64,000 nucleotides of DNA from Polaromonas glacialis. Lineage in GTDB: Bacteria; Pseudomonadota; Gammaproteobacteria; Burkholderiales; Burkholderiaceae_C. The notes under the pieces were generated by a model that searched no databases, was not told the DNA's origin, and saw only the letters and a list, made by a program, of their open reading frames with translations. Of this stretch, positions 27,373 to 34,995 are shown in pieces (the stretch's first letter is position 1; every line of letters begins with the position of its first letter). The stretch lies in the NCBI RefSeq assembly GCF_000709345.1, contig NZ_KL448323.1:1078242-1142241 (forward strand), written 5' to 3'. A program made the position numbers and the translations under genes.

Positions 27373-28872
27373 ATGGCCGAAACCGAACAAGCCCTCCCGA
27401 CTGCGCAGTCTGTGCGCCTGACGCTCGAAGGCAATGAATTTTCTGCATTGCTGCAAAAGGAATTCAGACCGAAAAGTGAAGAAGCCAAGAGTGCCGTAGA
27501 AGAAGCGGTACGCACATTGGCGTCGCAAGCCCTGTCGCAAACGAAACTGATCGGCAACGATGTCATCAAGTCCATCGAAGCCATCATTGCTCAACTCGAC
27601 CGCAAGCTTACCGAGCAGGTCAACCTCATCCTGCACCATCAGGATTTCCAAAAGCTCGAAGGTTCGTGGCGCGGCTTGCACTATCTGATCAACAACACTG
27701 AAACGGATGAGCAGCTAAAAATCCGCTTCATGAACATCTCCAAGCTCGACTTTGGCAAGACGCTCAAACGCTACAAGGGCACAGCCTGGGACCAAAGTCC
27801 GCTCTTCAAACGAATTTACGAGGAGGAATACGGTCAGTTCGGGGGCGAACCTTTCGGTTGCCTGGTGGGCGACTACGCCTTCGACCACAGTCCGCCCGAC
27901 GTTGAATTGCTGGGCGAAATAGCCAAGGTGTCAGCCGCTGCCCATACGCCGTTTATCGCTGGCGCCTCACCCACTGTGATGCAAATGGATTCCTGGCAGG
28001 AGCTTGCTAATCCTCGCGATCTCACCAAAATATTCACGACGCCCGAATATGCCGCCTGGCGTTCCCTGCGCGAGTCGGACGATGCGCGTTACATCGGCCT
28101 GGCCATGCCGCGCTATCTGGCGCGCCTTCCCTATGGCGCCAAAACCTCGCCGGTGGAGGAGTTCGATTTCGAGGAAGACACTGGTTCGGCCGATCACAGC
28201 AAATACACCTGGGCCAACGCCGCCTATGCGATGGCAGTGAACATCAACCGCTCGTTCAAGCTATATGGCTGGTGCTCGCGCATCCGAGGCATCGAATCGG
28301 GGGGATCGGTGGAAGGCTTGCCGACCCATACTTTCCCCACCGATGACGGCGGCGTGGACATGAAATGCCCGACTGAAATCGCCATCAGTGACCGCCGGGA
28401 AGCCGAACTCGCCAAAAACGGCTTCATGCCGCTGGTGCATCGCAAGAACTCCGACTTTGCCGCCTTCATCGGCGCGCAGTCGCTGCAAAAGCCTTTCGAG
28501 TATGACGACCCGGACGCGACCGCCAATGCCAACCTGGCCGCGCGCCTGCCTTACTTGTTTGCCTGCTGCCGCTTTGCGCACTACCTCAAATGCATCGTGC
28601 GCGACAAGATTGGCTCGTTCAAGGAGCGCGATGACATGCAGGTCTGGCTGCAAAACTGGATCATGAATTATGTCGATGGCGACCCCGCGCACTCCTCGGA
28701 AAGCACCAAGGCCCGCAAGCCCCTGGCAGCAGCGGAAGTGGTCGTCGAAGAGGTCGAGGGCAATCCGGGGTATTACACGTCCAAATTCTTTCTGCGGCCC
28801 CACTACCAGCTCGAAGGGCTGACGGTATCGCTGCGGTTGGTATCCAAGCTGCCGTCGGCGAAGGCAGCCTGA
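27373..28872 (+). CDS. tssC: T6SS contractile sheath large subunit TssC (VipB)
   Basis: A 499-residue protein beginning MAETEQALPTAQS after AAGGAG. Family signatures are present: HHQDFQKLEGSWRGLHYLIN, PFGCLVGDYAFDHSP, RFAHYLKCIVRDKIGSF and the C-terminal FFLRPHYQLEGLTVSLRLVSKLP. With TssB it forms the sheath whose contraction drives the Hcp tube, and ClpV (34996-37758) recycles it. It is complete. Confidence 0.98.
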   Translation: MAETEQALPTAQSVRLTLEGNEFSALLQKEFRPKSEEAKSAVEEAVRTLASQALSQTKLIGNDVIKSIEAIIAQLDRKLTEQVNLILHHQDFQKLEGSWRGLHYLINNTETDEQLKIRFMNISKLDFGKTLKRYKGTAWDQSPLFKRIYEEEYGQFGGEPFGCLVGDYAFDHSPPDVELLGEIAKVSAAAHTPFIAGASPTVMQMDSWQELANPRDLTKIFTTPEYAAWRSLRESDDARYIGLAMPRYLARLPYGAKTSPVEEFDFEEDTGSADHSKYTWANAAYAMAVNINRSFKLYGWCSRIRGIESGGSVEGLPTHTFPTDDGGVDMKCPTEIAISDRREAELAKNGFMPLVHRKNSDFAAFIGAQSLQKPFEYDDPDATANANLAARLPYLFACCRFAHYLKCIVRDKIGSFKERDDMQVWLQNWIMNYVDGDPAHSSESTKARKPLAAAEVVVEEVEGNPGYYTSKFFLRPHYQLEGLTVSLRLVSKLPSAKAA

Positions 28873-28880
28873 GCAGATAG

Positions 28881-28894
28881 GGCCAGGTCTGGCC
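28881..28894 (+). other. Short hairpin between tssC and hcp
   Basis: GGCCA/TGGCC with a 4-base loop lies 8 bp after the tssC stop. There is no T-run, so it is unlikely to be an efficient intrinsic terminator. It might attenuate read-through or stabilise the mRNA end before the highly expressed hcp gene. Confidence 0.3.
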
Positions 28895-28955
28895 TCACGC
28901 ATGTGTTTTCGCCAATGTACTGGGTCATTGCCAATCAACTAACAGGAGAGATACC

Positions 28956-29438
28956 ATGGCAGTCGATATGTTTTTAAAGCTCGATGATATTAAGGGCGAG
29001 TCGCGCGACAGCAAGCACAAGGACGAAGTTGATGTGCTTGCATGGAGCTGGGGCTTGAGCCAGTCTGGCACCACGCACATGGGCGGCGGCGGCGGCGCGG
29101 GCAAGGTGAATGTGCAGGATTTGTCCCTGACCAAGTACGTTGATAAATCTACCCCCAACCTGATCATGGCCACCTGCAATGGCAAGCACTACAAGGAGGC
29201 CTTGCTGACCGTCCGCAAAGCCGGGGATAAACCGCTCGAGTACATCAAGGTGACAATGAAAGAAGTGCTGATCTCATCGGTTTCCACCGGCGGCAGCGGG
29301 GGCGAAGATCGACTTACCGAAAACGTCACGCTCAACTTTGCTGCGTTCAAGGTGGAGTACACGCCTCAGAAATCAGACGGCACAGGCGACGCGGCCATCG
29401 AGGCCGTCTGGAATATTGCGGAAAATGTAAAAGGGTAG
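28956..29438 (+). CDS. hcp: T6SS tube protein Hcp (first copy)
   Basis: A 160-residue Hcp1-family protein with the usual MAVDMFLKLDDIKGES start, KHKDEVDVLAWSWG, and a C-terminus in FKVEYTPQ. A glycine run in GGGGGAGK marks the extended loop. The ATG is preceded by ACAGGAGA. Hcp hexamers stack into the inner tube and also carry small effectors. A second, different Hcp follows after a 107-bp gap; the two are only moderately similar. Confidence 0.97.
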   Translation: MAVDMFLKLDDIKGESRDSKHKDEVDVLAWSWGLSQSGTTHMGGGGGAGKVNVQDLSLTKYVDKSTPNLIMATCNGKHYKEALLTVRKAGDKPLEYIKVTMKEVLISSVSTGGSGGEDRLTENVTLNFAAFKVEYTPQKSDGTGDAAIEAVWNIAENVKG

Positions 29439-29545
29439 CGCACCCATGCCGGTCAGCAGCTACATGGAACCCTGCTTTGCACTGCACCGAATAGTCTGGG
29501 CGAACTGGCAGCATTGGTCGCGCTTTCCTGACGAGGCGAATTGAT

Positions 29546-30037
29546 ATGGCTCAAGGAGACATGTTTCTCAAGATCGATGGCACGCGCCAGGGTGCCATCA
29601 AGGGCGAGGCGCGCGACGCAGGGCACAAGGATGAAATCGACGTGCTCGGCTGGACGTGGGGGATGGAAGGCAATTTAGTCCACGGCCAGGCGACGGTCAA
29701 GACAGCGGTGCGCGAACTCAAGATCACCAAACGGGTGGACAAGGCGACGACCGGGCTGATGGCCGCCTTGCGCAGCAACGAGGTGATTAAAAAAGCCGTC
29801 CTGACGGTGCGCAAGGCGGGTGGCAGGGAGCCGGTCGAGTATTACAGCATCACCTTGGAAAAAGGGCGCATTACGTCGCTGGTGCAGCAATCCGGCGATA
29901 GCGTGGACCCGGCTGCGCTTCATGAACAAGTGAGCATCGCCTTCAGCAAGGTCGCTGTTGAATACAAGCCGCAGGGCGACGATGGCCAATTCCGTGGTGC
30001 CACCTCATTCGAGATGGATATTTTCGAAGGGTCATGA
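29546..30037 (+). CDS. hcp: T6SS tube protein Hcp (second copy)
   Basis: A 163-residue Hcp-family protein: MFLKIDGTRQGAIKGEARD, HKDEIDVLGWTWGMEGN, VKTAVRELKITKRVDKAT and the C-terminal VAVEYKPQGDDG. It shares the fold and several motifs with the preceding Hcp but differs throughout, so it is an old paralogue rather than a recent duplicate. It may form alternative or mixed tubes, or serve a separate set of effectors. The tagJ gene begins 17 bp downstream. Confidence 0.95.
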   Translation: MAQGDMFLKIDGTRQGAIKGEARDAGHKDEIDVLGWTWGMEGNLVHGQATVKTAVRELKITKRVDKATTGLMAALRSNEVIKKAVLTVRKAGGREPVEYYSITLEKGRITSLVQQSGDSVDPAALHEQVSIAFSKVAVEYKPQGDDGQFRGATSFEMDIFEGS

Positions 30038-30053
30038 TGAATCGAGCTTGCCC

Positions 30054-30893
30054 ATGATTGCGTTGCAAACAGCCGAGCAAAGCCTGCGCGATGGCGATCC
30101 GCTGCTTGCGTTGCAGCAGTTGCAGGAGCAGGTGCGCGCCAGCCCAGCGGACGCCAGGCTGCGCATCTTCTTGTTTCAGCTCCTGGCCGTGCTGGGCCAG
30201 TGGGACCGGGCACTGGCCCAGCTTGAGCTGGCATCGACGCTTGACGTATCGGCGCTTGCCATGACCCAGATGTACCGGGAAGCGATCCGGTGCGAGGTGC
30301 TGCGCGGGCAGGTGTTCGCTGGCAAGAAGTCGCCGATGATTTTCGGACAGCCAGAGCCCTGGCTGGCGCTGCTGATCGAGTCGTTGCTGGTGGCTGGACG
30401 CGGTCAGCCGGCGCAGTCCGAACAGCTGCGCGCCCAGGCTTATGAAGAAGCCGACGCCGCAAGCGGCACCCTTGATAGTCAGCGTTTTGAGTGGATTGCC
30501 GATGCCGACTCGCGGCTCGGACCAGCGCTTGAAGCGATCATCAACGGCAACTACTACTGGTTGCCTTTCACCCGTTTGAGCCAGGTCGTGATCGAGCCGC
30601 CGGCCGACCTGCGCGATGTTGTGTGGATGCCTGCGCACTTCATCTTTTCTAACGGCGGCGAAGCGGTCGGGCTGATCCCGACGCGCTATCCTGCCTCTGA
30701 CAGCAGCGGCGACGCCTTACTCGCGCTCAGCCGCAAGACCGTCTGGACCGAGGCCACGCCTGGCGTCGACGCCTACCACGGGCTGGGCCAGCGCGTCATT
30801 GCCACCGATGCCGGTGAAACGCCGTTGATGGAGGTGCGAAAGATCATCATCGATGCGCCCGGGCATGAGGCAAGCGGCGCGGAGCCAGAGTAA
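30054..30893 (+). CDS. tagJ: T6SS accessory protein TagJ (ImpE/SciE family)
   Basis: A 279-residue protein from the Met of MIALQTAEQSLRDGDP; the frame is open further upstream inside hcp, but that part is not TagJ-like. It has the ImpE pattern LLALQQLQEQVRASPADARLRIFLFQLLAVLGQWDRALAQLE, then GNYYWLPF and a beta-rich C-terminal domain. TagJ binds the sheath subunit TssB and modulates ClpV-dependent recycling in some T6SS classes. It lies between hcp and tssE, the usual position. Confidence 0.93.
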   Translation: MIALQTAEQSLRDGDPLLALQQLQEQVRASPADARLRIFLFQLLAVLGQWDRALAQLELASTLDVSALAMTQMYREAIRCEVLRGQVFAGKKSPMIFGQPEPWLALLIESLLVAGRGQPAQSEQLRAQAYEEADAASGTLDSQRFEWIADADSRLGPALEAIINGNYYWLPFTRLSQVVIEPPADLRDVVWMPAHFIFSNGGEAVGLIPTRYPASDSSGDALLALSRKTVWTEATPGVDAYHGLGQRVIATDAGETPLMEVRKIIIDAPGHEASGAEPE

Positions 30894-30896
30894 GCC

Positions 30897-31409
30897 ATGG
30901 CCGAACTTACCCCAAAGGAAAGACTGCAGCCGGCGCTGCTCGACCGTTTGATCGATACCGAACCGGACAAGCAGCAGGAGCCGCGCGAAAGCCGCCTGAT
31001 CACCAGAAAGCGCCTGCGTGAAGCGGTATTGCGCGACCTTGCCTGGTTATTCAATACCACGCGGCTCGGTGGCGAACTGGAACTCGGCGGCTATGACTAT
31101 GCGCGGCACTCCGTCATCAATTTCGGCCTGCCCGCCCTGTCCGGCGAAACGGCCTCCACGCTCGACATGGTCAGCCTTGAGCAAACCATCAAGCAGGCGA
31201 TTCTCGATTACGAGCCGCGCATCATGCCCGCCTCGCTGCAGGTTCAGGCGCTGGCGTCAGCGTCGATGCTGGAGCAACACAACATCGTCAGCATACAGAT
31301 ACGCGGTAATTTATGGGCGCAGCCGATTCCGCTTGAATTATTGCTGCGCACGGATGTTGATTTGGAAACCGGGGCAGTGGAGATTCGTGATCTTGGCAGA
31401 GTAGGATAA
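30897..31409 (+). CDS. tssE: T6SS baseplate protein TssE (gp25-like)
   Basis: A 170-residue gp25-like baseplate protein. The N-terminal half contains LQPALLDRLIDTEPD and the conserved RLREAVLRDLAWLFNTTR. The second half has SVINFGLPALSG, IKQAILDYEPRIMP and a QIRGNLWAQPIPLELLLRTDVDLETGAVEI end. It begins 3 bp after the tagJ stop, indicating the same transcript. It is complete. Confidence 0.96.
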   Translation: MAELTPKERLQPALLDRLIDTEPDKQQEPRESRLITRKRLREAVLRDLAWLFNTTRLGGELELGGYDYARHSVINFGLPALSGETASTLDMVSLEQTIKQAILDYEPRIMPASLQVQALASASMLEQHNIVSIQIRGNLWAQPIPLELLLRTDVDLETGAVEIRDLGRVG

Positions 31410-31461
31410 ATAAGTCAGTGCCACGAATCCTCATCATTACGCTGCATATTGAAAGGCACAC

Positions 31462-32019
31462 ATGACTGAAGCTGTGACAACAAAACATATCTTGCAGCAA
31501 GGTCTGAAAGCCAATAGCACTGCTAACACAAAGGCAGTATTGAACAATGCTGATTTATTCGCTTTTCTTCTGACAAACTTCAACAACACGCTGAAACTGG
31601 TCTCGGGAAATTCGACTGATGTTGTCCTTGGACTGACAAATAAGGCCTTGTCAACCACTAAATTAATGGGAAAGTCTTCAAGCTCCCAAAATGTGGTGGT
31701 GGGAGTAACTGCTGCACAGATAATTTTGACAACAGCGAGTCTAGTATCGGTGGCGGGCAAAGGACCAGCTTCTGCAGTCGTTGCGGTCGGCGCAGCGTTC
31801 GTGAAAAAAACCTCGTTGGCATTAGGTTTGGCAGGCAAAGACGATAAACAAGCAAAGTGCCTTGCGGCGCTCACTGACCTAGCAGCCTCCGGACTCACAG
31901 TCGCACTTGTTGCGCCCACGGCTGTTACTGGCATTGGTGCGGTGTTACTTGCGGGAGGCATCGCTCAGTTGATCCTCTCAGGATACAACGCGCATCAGGC
32001 TTGCATAGCGCCCAAGTGA
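31462..32019 (+). CDS. Hydrophobic small-residue-rich protein within the T6SS operon, unknown
   Basis: A 185-residue protein I do not recognise. After a polar N-terminus (1-70) come two long stretches rich in Gly, Ala, Val and Thr (about 75-125 and 140-178). They could form two to four membrane helices or glycine-zipper hairpins, for example TGIGAVLLAGGIAQLILSG. Its composition and codon use are more AT-rich than tssE and tssF on either side, suggesting acquisition. Its position inside the core operon, where baseplate genes are usually contiguous, makes a T6SS effector, immunity or pore-forming protein possible. No catalytic motif or signal peptide is seen, so this stays speculative. Confidence 0.6.
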   Translation: MTEAVTTKHILQQGLKANSTANTKAVLNNADLFAFLLTNFNNTLKLVSGNSTDVVLGLTNKALSTTKLMGKSSSSQNVVVGVTAAQIILTTASLVSVAGKGPASAVVAVGAAFVKKTSLALGLAGKDDKQAKCLAALTDLAASGLTVALVAPTAVTGIGAVLLAGGIAQLILSGYNAHQACIAPK

Positions 32020-32091
32020 CCGATAACCCTGCCATAACCAAATGCGTCTCTCATACCGATCATTGAGAGAAATAACTATGTTGAAGAAATA

Positions 32092-33966
32092 ATGGATCCC
32101 CGTCTGCTACGTTATTACAACCAAGAGTTACTACACCTTCATGAGATGGGTGCCGAATTTGCGCAGCAGTTTCCAAAGATTGCGGCCCGGCTTGGCATGG
32201 ATGGCATTGAGGTTACCGACCCGTATGTCGAGCGGTTGCTGGAAGGTACAGGCTTTCTCGCGGCGCGCATCCAGCTGAAACTCGATGCCGAGTTTCCAAA
32301 ATTCACCCAGCGCCTTCAGGAAATAGTTTTTCCCAATTACCTGGCGCCAACGCCGTCGATGCTGATTGCGCAGTTTCGCCCGCAGCCGGACGAAACCAAT
32401 CTGGCGCAAGGAGTAACCATTCCACGCGGCAGTTCCATGCGCAGCCAGCTCGGCAAGGGCGATACATCGGCATGCGAGTTCCGCACCGCTCAGGATGTCG
32501 TACTGTGGCCGATTGAAGTTGTTGCGGCAGAATATTTTTCATTTGCACCCGACCTGCCGTTGGCCGCATTGCCTATTGCAAAACGCATCAAGGGCGGCGT
32601 GCGGCTGCGGCTCAGGACAAGCGCCGGACTGGCGTTCAACCAATTGTCCCTGAATGAACTCAGGGTTTTTTTTTCGGGCAGCGACGAGGTGGCTTACAAG
32701 CTGCATGAGTTGTGCGTGGGAAACACGGTTGGCATGCTGGCCGCGCCGGCCTCGCGGCCATGGCCATGGCATGTGTACCTGGACGGCAAGAACATCAGGC
32801 CGGTCGGCTACCGGGACGACCAGGCCTTATTGCCGACGACCTTGCGCTCGTTTCAGGGATACCGACTGCTGCAAGAATATTTCTCGTTCCCGCAGCGCTT
32901 TTTGTTCCTCGATTTGCAGGAACTGGCCCCGGCGGTCAGACGCCACGCCGGCAATGAACTGGAAATCGTGTTGCTTTTCGAGCGCGGCGATCCAGCGCTT
33001 GAGGGCGCAGTCGATACGTCCAATTTTTCACTTTTCTGCGCTCCGGCGATTAACCTGTTTCCCAAGCGCGCGGACCGGATTCATGTGACCAACAACACTT
33101 ACGATTACCACGTCGTTGCCGATCGCACCCGGCCTATGGATTTTGAAGTCCAAGAAGTTACCAGCGTGGTCGGCTATGGCGTCGGCAGCGACAGCGAGCA
33201 GGCCTTCGAGCCCTTCTATGCCGCATACCACACCGAAGATCAAAAGCATGCCGCTTACTTCAGCACGCAGCGTGAACCGCGCCTGCTGTCCGAGGCGCAG
33301 AAGAAGAACGGTTTCCGGTCCAGCTATATCGGCAGCGAAGTGTTCATCTCCCTGGTGGACCCGGATGAAGCGCCTTATCGGAACGACCTGAGGCAACTGT
33401 CGATCAACACTGTCTGCACCAACCGCGACCTGCCGCTGCACATGCCGCTGGGGGCGGGAAATTCCGATTTCACACTCGACAGCGCCGCGCCGGTCATTGC
33501 CATCCGTTGTGTCAAGGGGCCGTCCAAACCCTACTCTGCGTTGTCGCAAGGCGCCACTGCATGGCGTTTCATCAGCCATCTGTCGCTGAATTACCTGTCG
33601 CTGCTCAATACCGATGAACGTCAAGGCGCTGTTGCATTGCGCCAGATGCTGGGGCTGTATGCGACCAGCCATGAATCCGGTCTGAAAAAGCAGATCGATG
33701 CATTGCTGTCGGTGCGCACAAAGCAGACGGTTCGGCGCCTGCCCATCAGCGGTCCGCTTTCATTCGGTCGCGGTATTCTGATCGAGATGGAAGTCGATGA
33801 AATGGGCTTCCAGGGCGGGAGTGCGTTTTTGTTTGGAAGCGTGATGGAGCAATTTTTTGCCCGCCATGTCTCCCTTAATTCATTCACGGAAACGGTATTG
33901 CGCTCGACCACGCGCGGCGACATCATGCGATGGAGGCCGCAATGCGGGATGCGGCCGATCATCTGA
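32092..33966 (+). CDS. tssF: T6SS baseplate protein TssF
   Basis: A 624-residue protein with the TssF opening MDPRLLRYYNQELLHLHEMGAEFA in which the Y-N-Q-E-L signature is clear. It continues with DPYVERLLEGTGFLAARI, FPKFTQRLQEIVFPNYLAP and the C-terminal GFQGGSAFLFGSVMEQFFARH and SLNSFTETVL. It forms the baseplate wedge with TssE and TssG. The tssG start overlaps its 3' end by 37 bp. Confidence 0.98.
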   Translation: MDPRLLRYYNQELLHLHEMGAEFAQQFPKIAARLGMDGIEVTDPYVERLLEGTGFLAARIQLKLDAEFPKFTQRLQEIVFPNYLAPTPSMLIAQFRPQPDETNLAQGVTIPRGSSMRSQLGKGDTSACEFRTAQDVVLWPIEVVAAEYFSFAPDLPLAALPIAKRIKGGVRLRLRTSAGLAFNQLSLNELRVFFSGSDEVAYKLHELCVGNTVGMLAAPASRPWPWHVYLDGKNIRPVGYRDDQALLPTTLRSFQGYRLLQEYFSFPQRFLFLDLQELAPAVRRHAGNELEIVLLFERGDPALEGAVDTSNFSLFCAPAINLFPKRADRIHVTNNTYDYHVVADRTRPMDFEVQEVTSVVGYGVGSDSEQAFEPFYAAYHTEDQKHAAYFSTQREPRLLSEAQKKNGFRSSYIGSEVFISLVDPDEAPYRNDLRQLSINTVCTNRDLPLHMPLGAGNSDFTLDSAAPVIAIRCVKGPSKPYSALSQGATAWRFISHLSLNYLSLLNTDERQGAVALRQMLGLYATSHESGLKKQIDALLSVRTKQTVRRLPISGPLSFGRGILIEMEVDEMGFQGGSAFLFGSVMEQFFARHVSLNSFTETVLRSTTRGDIMRWRPQCGMRPII

Positions 33967-34979
33967 GCTTTTTTCGGGCGCTGGGGGACAAGCCGTATCA
34001 GTACGACTTTTACCAAGCCCTGCGCCGCATCGAGTGCCTGTTTCCCCAGATGCCGCGCATCGGCCAGGCACTGCGCCCGGTGGATGAGGCAGTGCGGCTC
34101 GCGCAAGAGCCGGCCATGACGTTTGCGCCTTCGACGGTAACGTCGTTCAAGACACCGGCCGGTGCGACCGTGCCGCGCATGGAGGTCCGGTTTTTCGGCT
34201 TGCTGGGACCGAATGGCCCGCTGCCGCTTCACCTTACCGAATTCGCGCGCGGCCGTTCGGTTCACGCCGGCGATCAAACGCTGGTTCGCTTTCTCGACAT
34301 CTTTCACCATCGATTCCTGGCATTGTTTTACCGCGCCTGGGCGCAGGCGCAACCTACTGTCAGTCTCGACCGGCCGCACGATGACCGTTTCTCGTTTTAT
34401 ACCGGGTCCTTATTTGGGCTGGGCGAAACGAGCTTGCGCCAACGCGATGCGGTCGATGATTTTGCCAAACTGTATTTTTCCGGATTGCTGGCGCGCCATG
34501 TGCGCAACCGCGATGGGCTGGTGGCATTGCTGACCGGGTATTTCAGACTACCGGTCAGCGTCGAGGAGTATGTGGGGCACTGGATGACACTGCAGGAAGA
34601 GGACCGTACGCGCCTCGGGCGGGACGGCGCCATGCTGGGCAATGGCGCGGTGCTGGGAAGCCGCGTCCGGGATTGTCAGCACAAGTTCCGTATCCGGCTC
34701 GGCCCGCTTGACCTGGTGCAATACGAAAGCTTTTTGCCGGGCGGCTCTGCCCTCCCCAAACTGGTGGCTTGGGTGCGGCAATACCTGTGTTTCGAACTTG
34801 AATGGGATGTGCAGTTGGCGCTTAAATGCGAGCAGGTACCGAAAACACGGCTGGGCACATTCGGCCGCCTCGGATGGACGACTTGGCTCGGCGATTACCA
34901 GCGGCTGGCCGAAGCGGCGGACCTGACGCTCGACGCCGAGCGGCTGCTGGCGCACAGGAGTGCGCAGGGGCGAGACTAA
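33930..34979 (+). CDS. tssG: T6SS baseplate protein TssG
   Basis: A 349-residue protein with YDFYQALRRIECLFPQMPRIG, FFGLLGPNGPLPLHLTEFAR, and RFLDIFHHRFLALFYRAWAQAQP, the conserved TssG blocks. The ATG at 33930 overlaps tssF by 37 bp; an alternative ATG lies at 33942. TssG pairs with TssF in the baseplate wedge. The clpV gene follows 16 bp downstream with an AAGGAG site. Confidence 0.97.
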   Translation: MEAAMRDAADHLSFFRALGDKPYQYDFYQALRRIECLFPQMPRIGQALRPVDEAVRLAQEPAMTFAPSTVTSFKTPAGATVPRMEVRFFGLLGPNGPLPLHLTEFARGRSVHAGDQTLVRFLDIFHHRFLALFYRAWAQAQPTVSLDRPHDDRFSFYTGSLFGLGETSLRQRDAVDDFAKLYFSGLLARHVRNRDGLVALLTGYFRLPVSVEEYVGHWMTLQEEDRTRLGRDGAMLGNGAVLGSRVRDCQHKFRIRLGPLDLVQYESFLPGGSALPKLVAWVRQYLCFELEWDVQLALKCEQVPKTRLGTFGRLGWTTWLGDYQRLAEAADLTLDAERLLAHRSAQGRD

Positions 34980-34995
34980 CAACAAGGAGCAAGAC

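Noticed and set aside
28881-28894. Intrinsic terminator between tssC and hcp
   Set aside because: Hairpin lacks a following T-run and has a short 5-bp stem; kept only as a minor hairpin.
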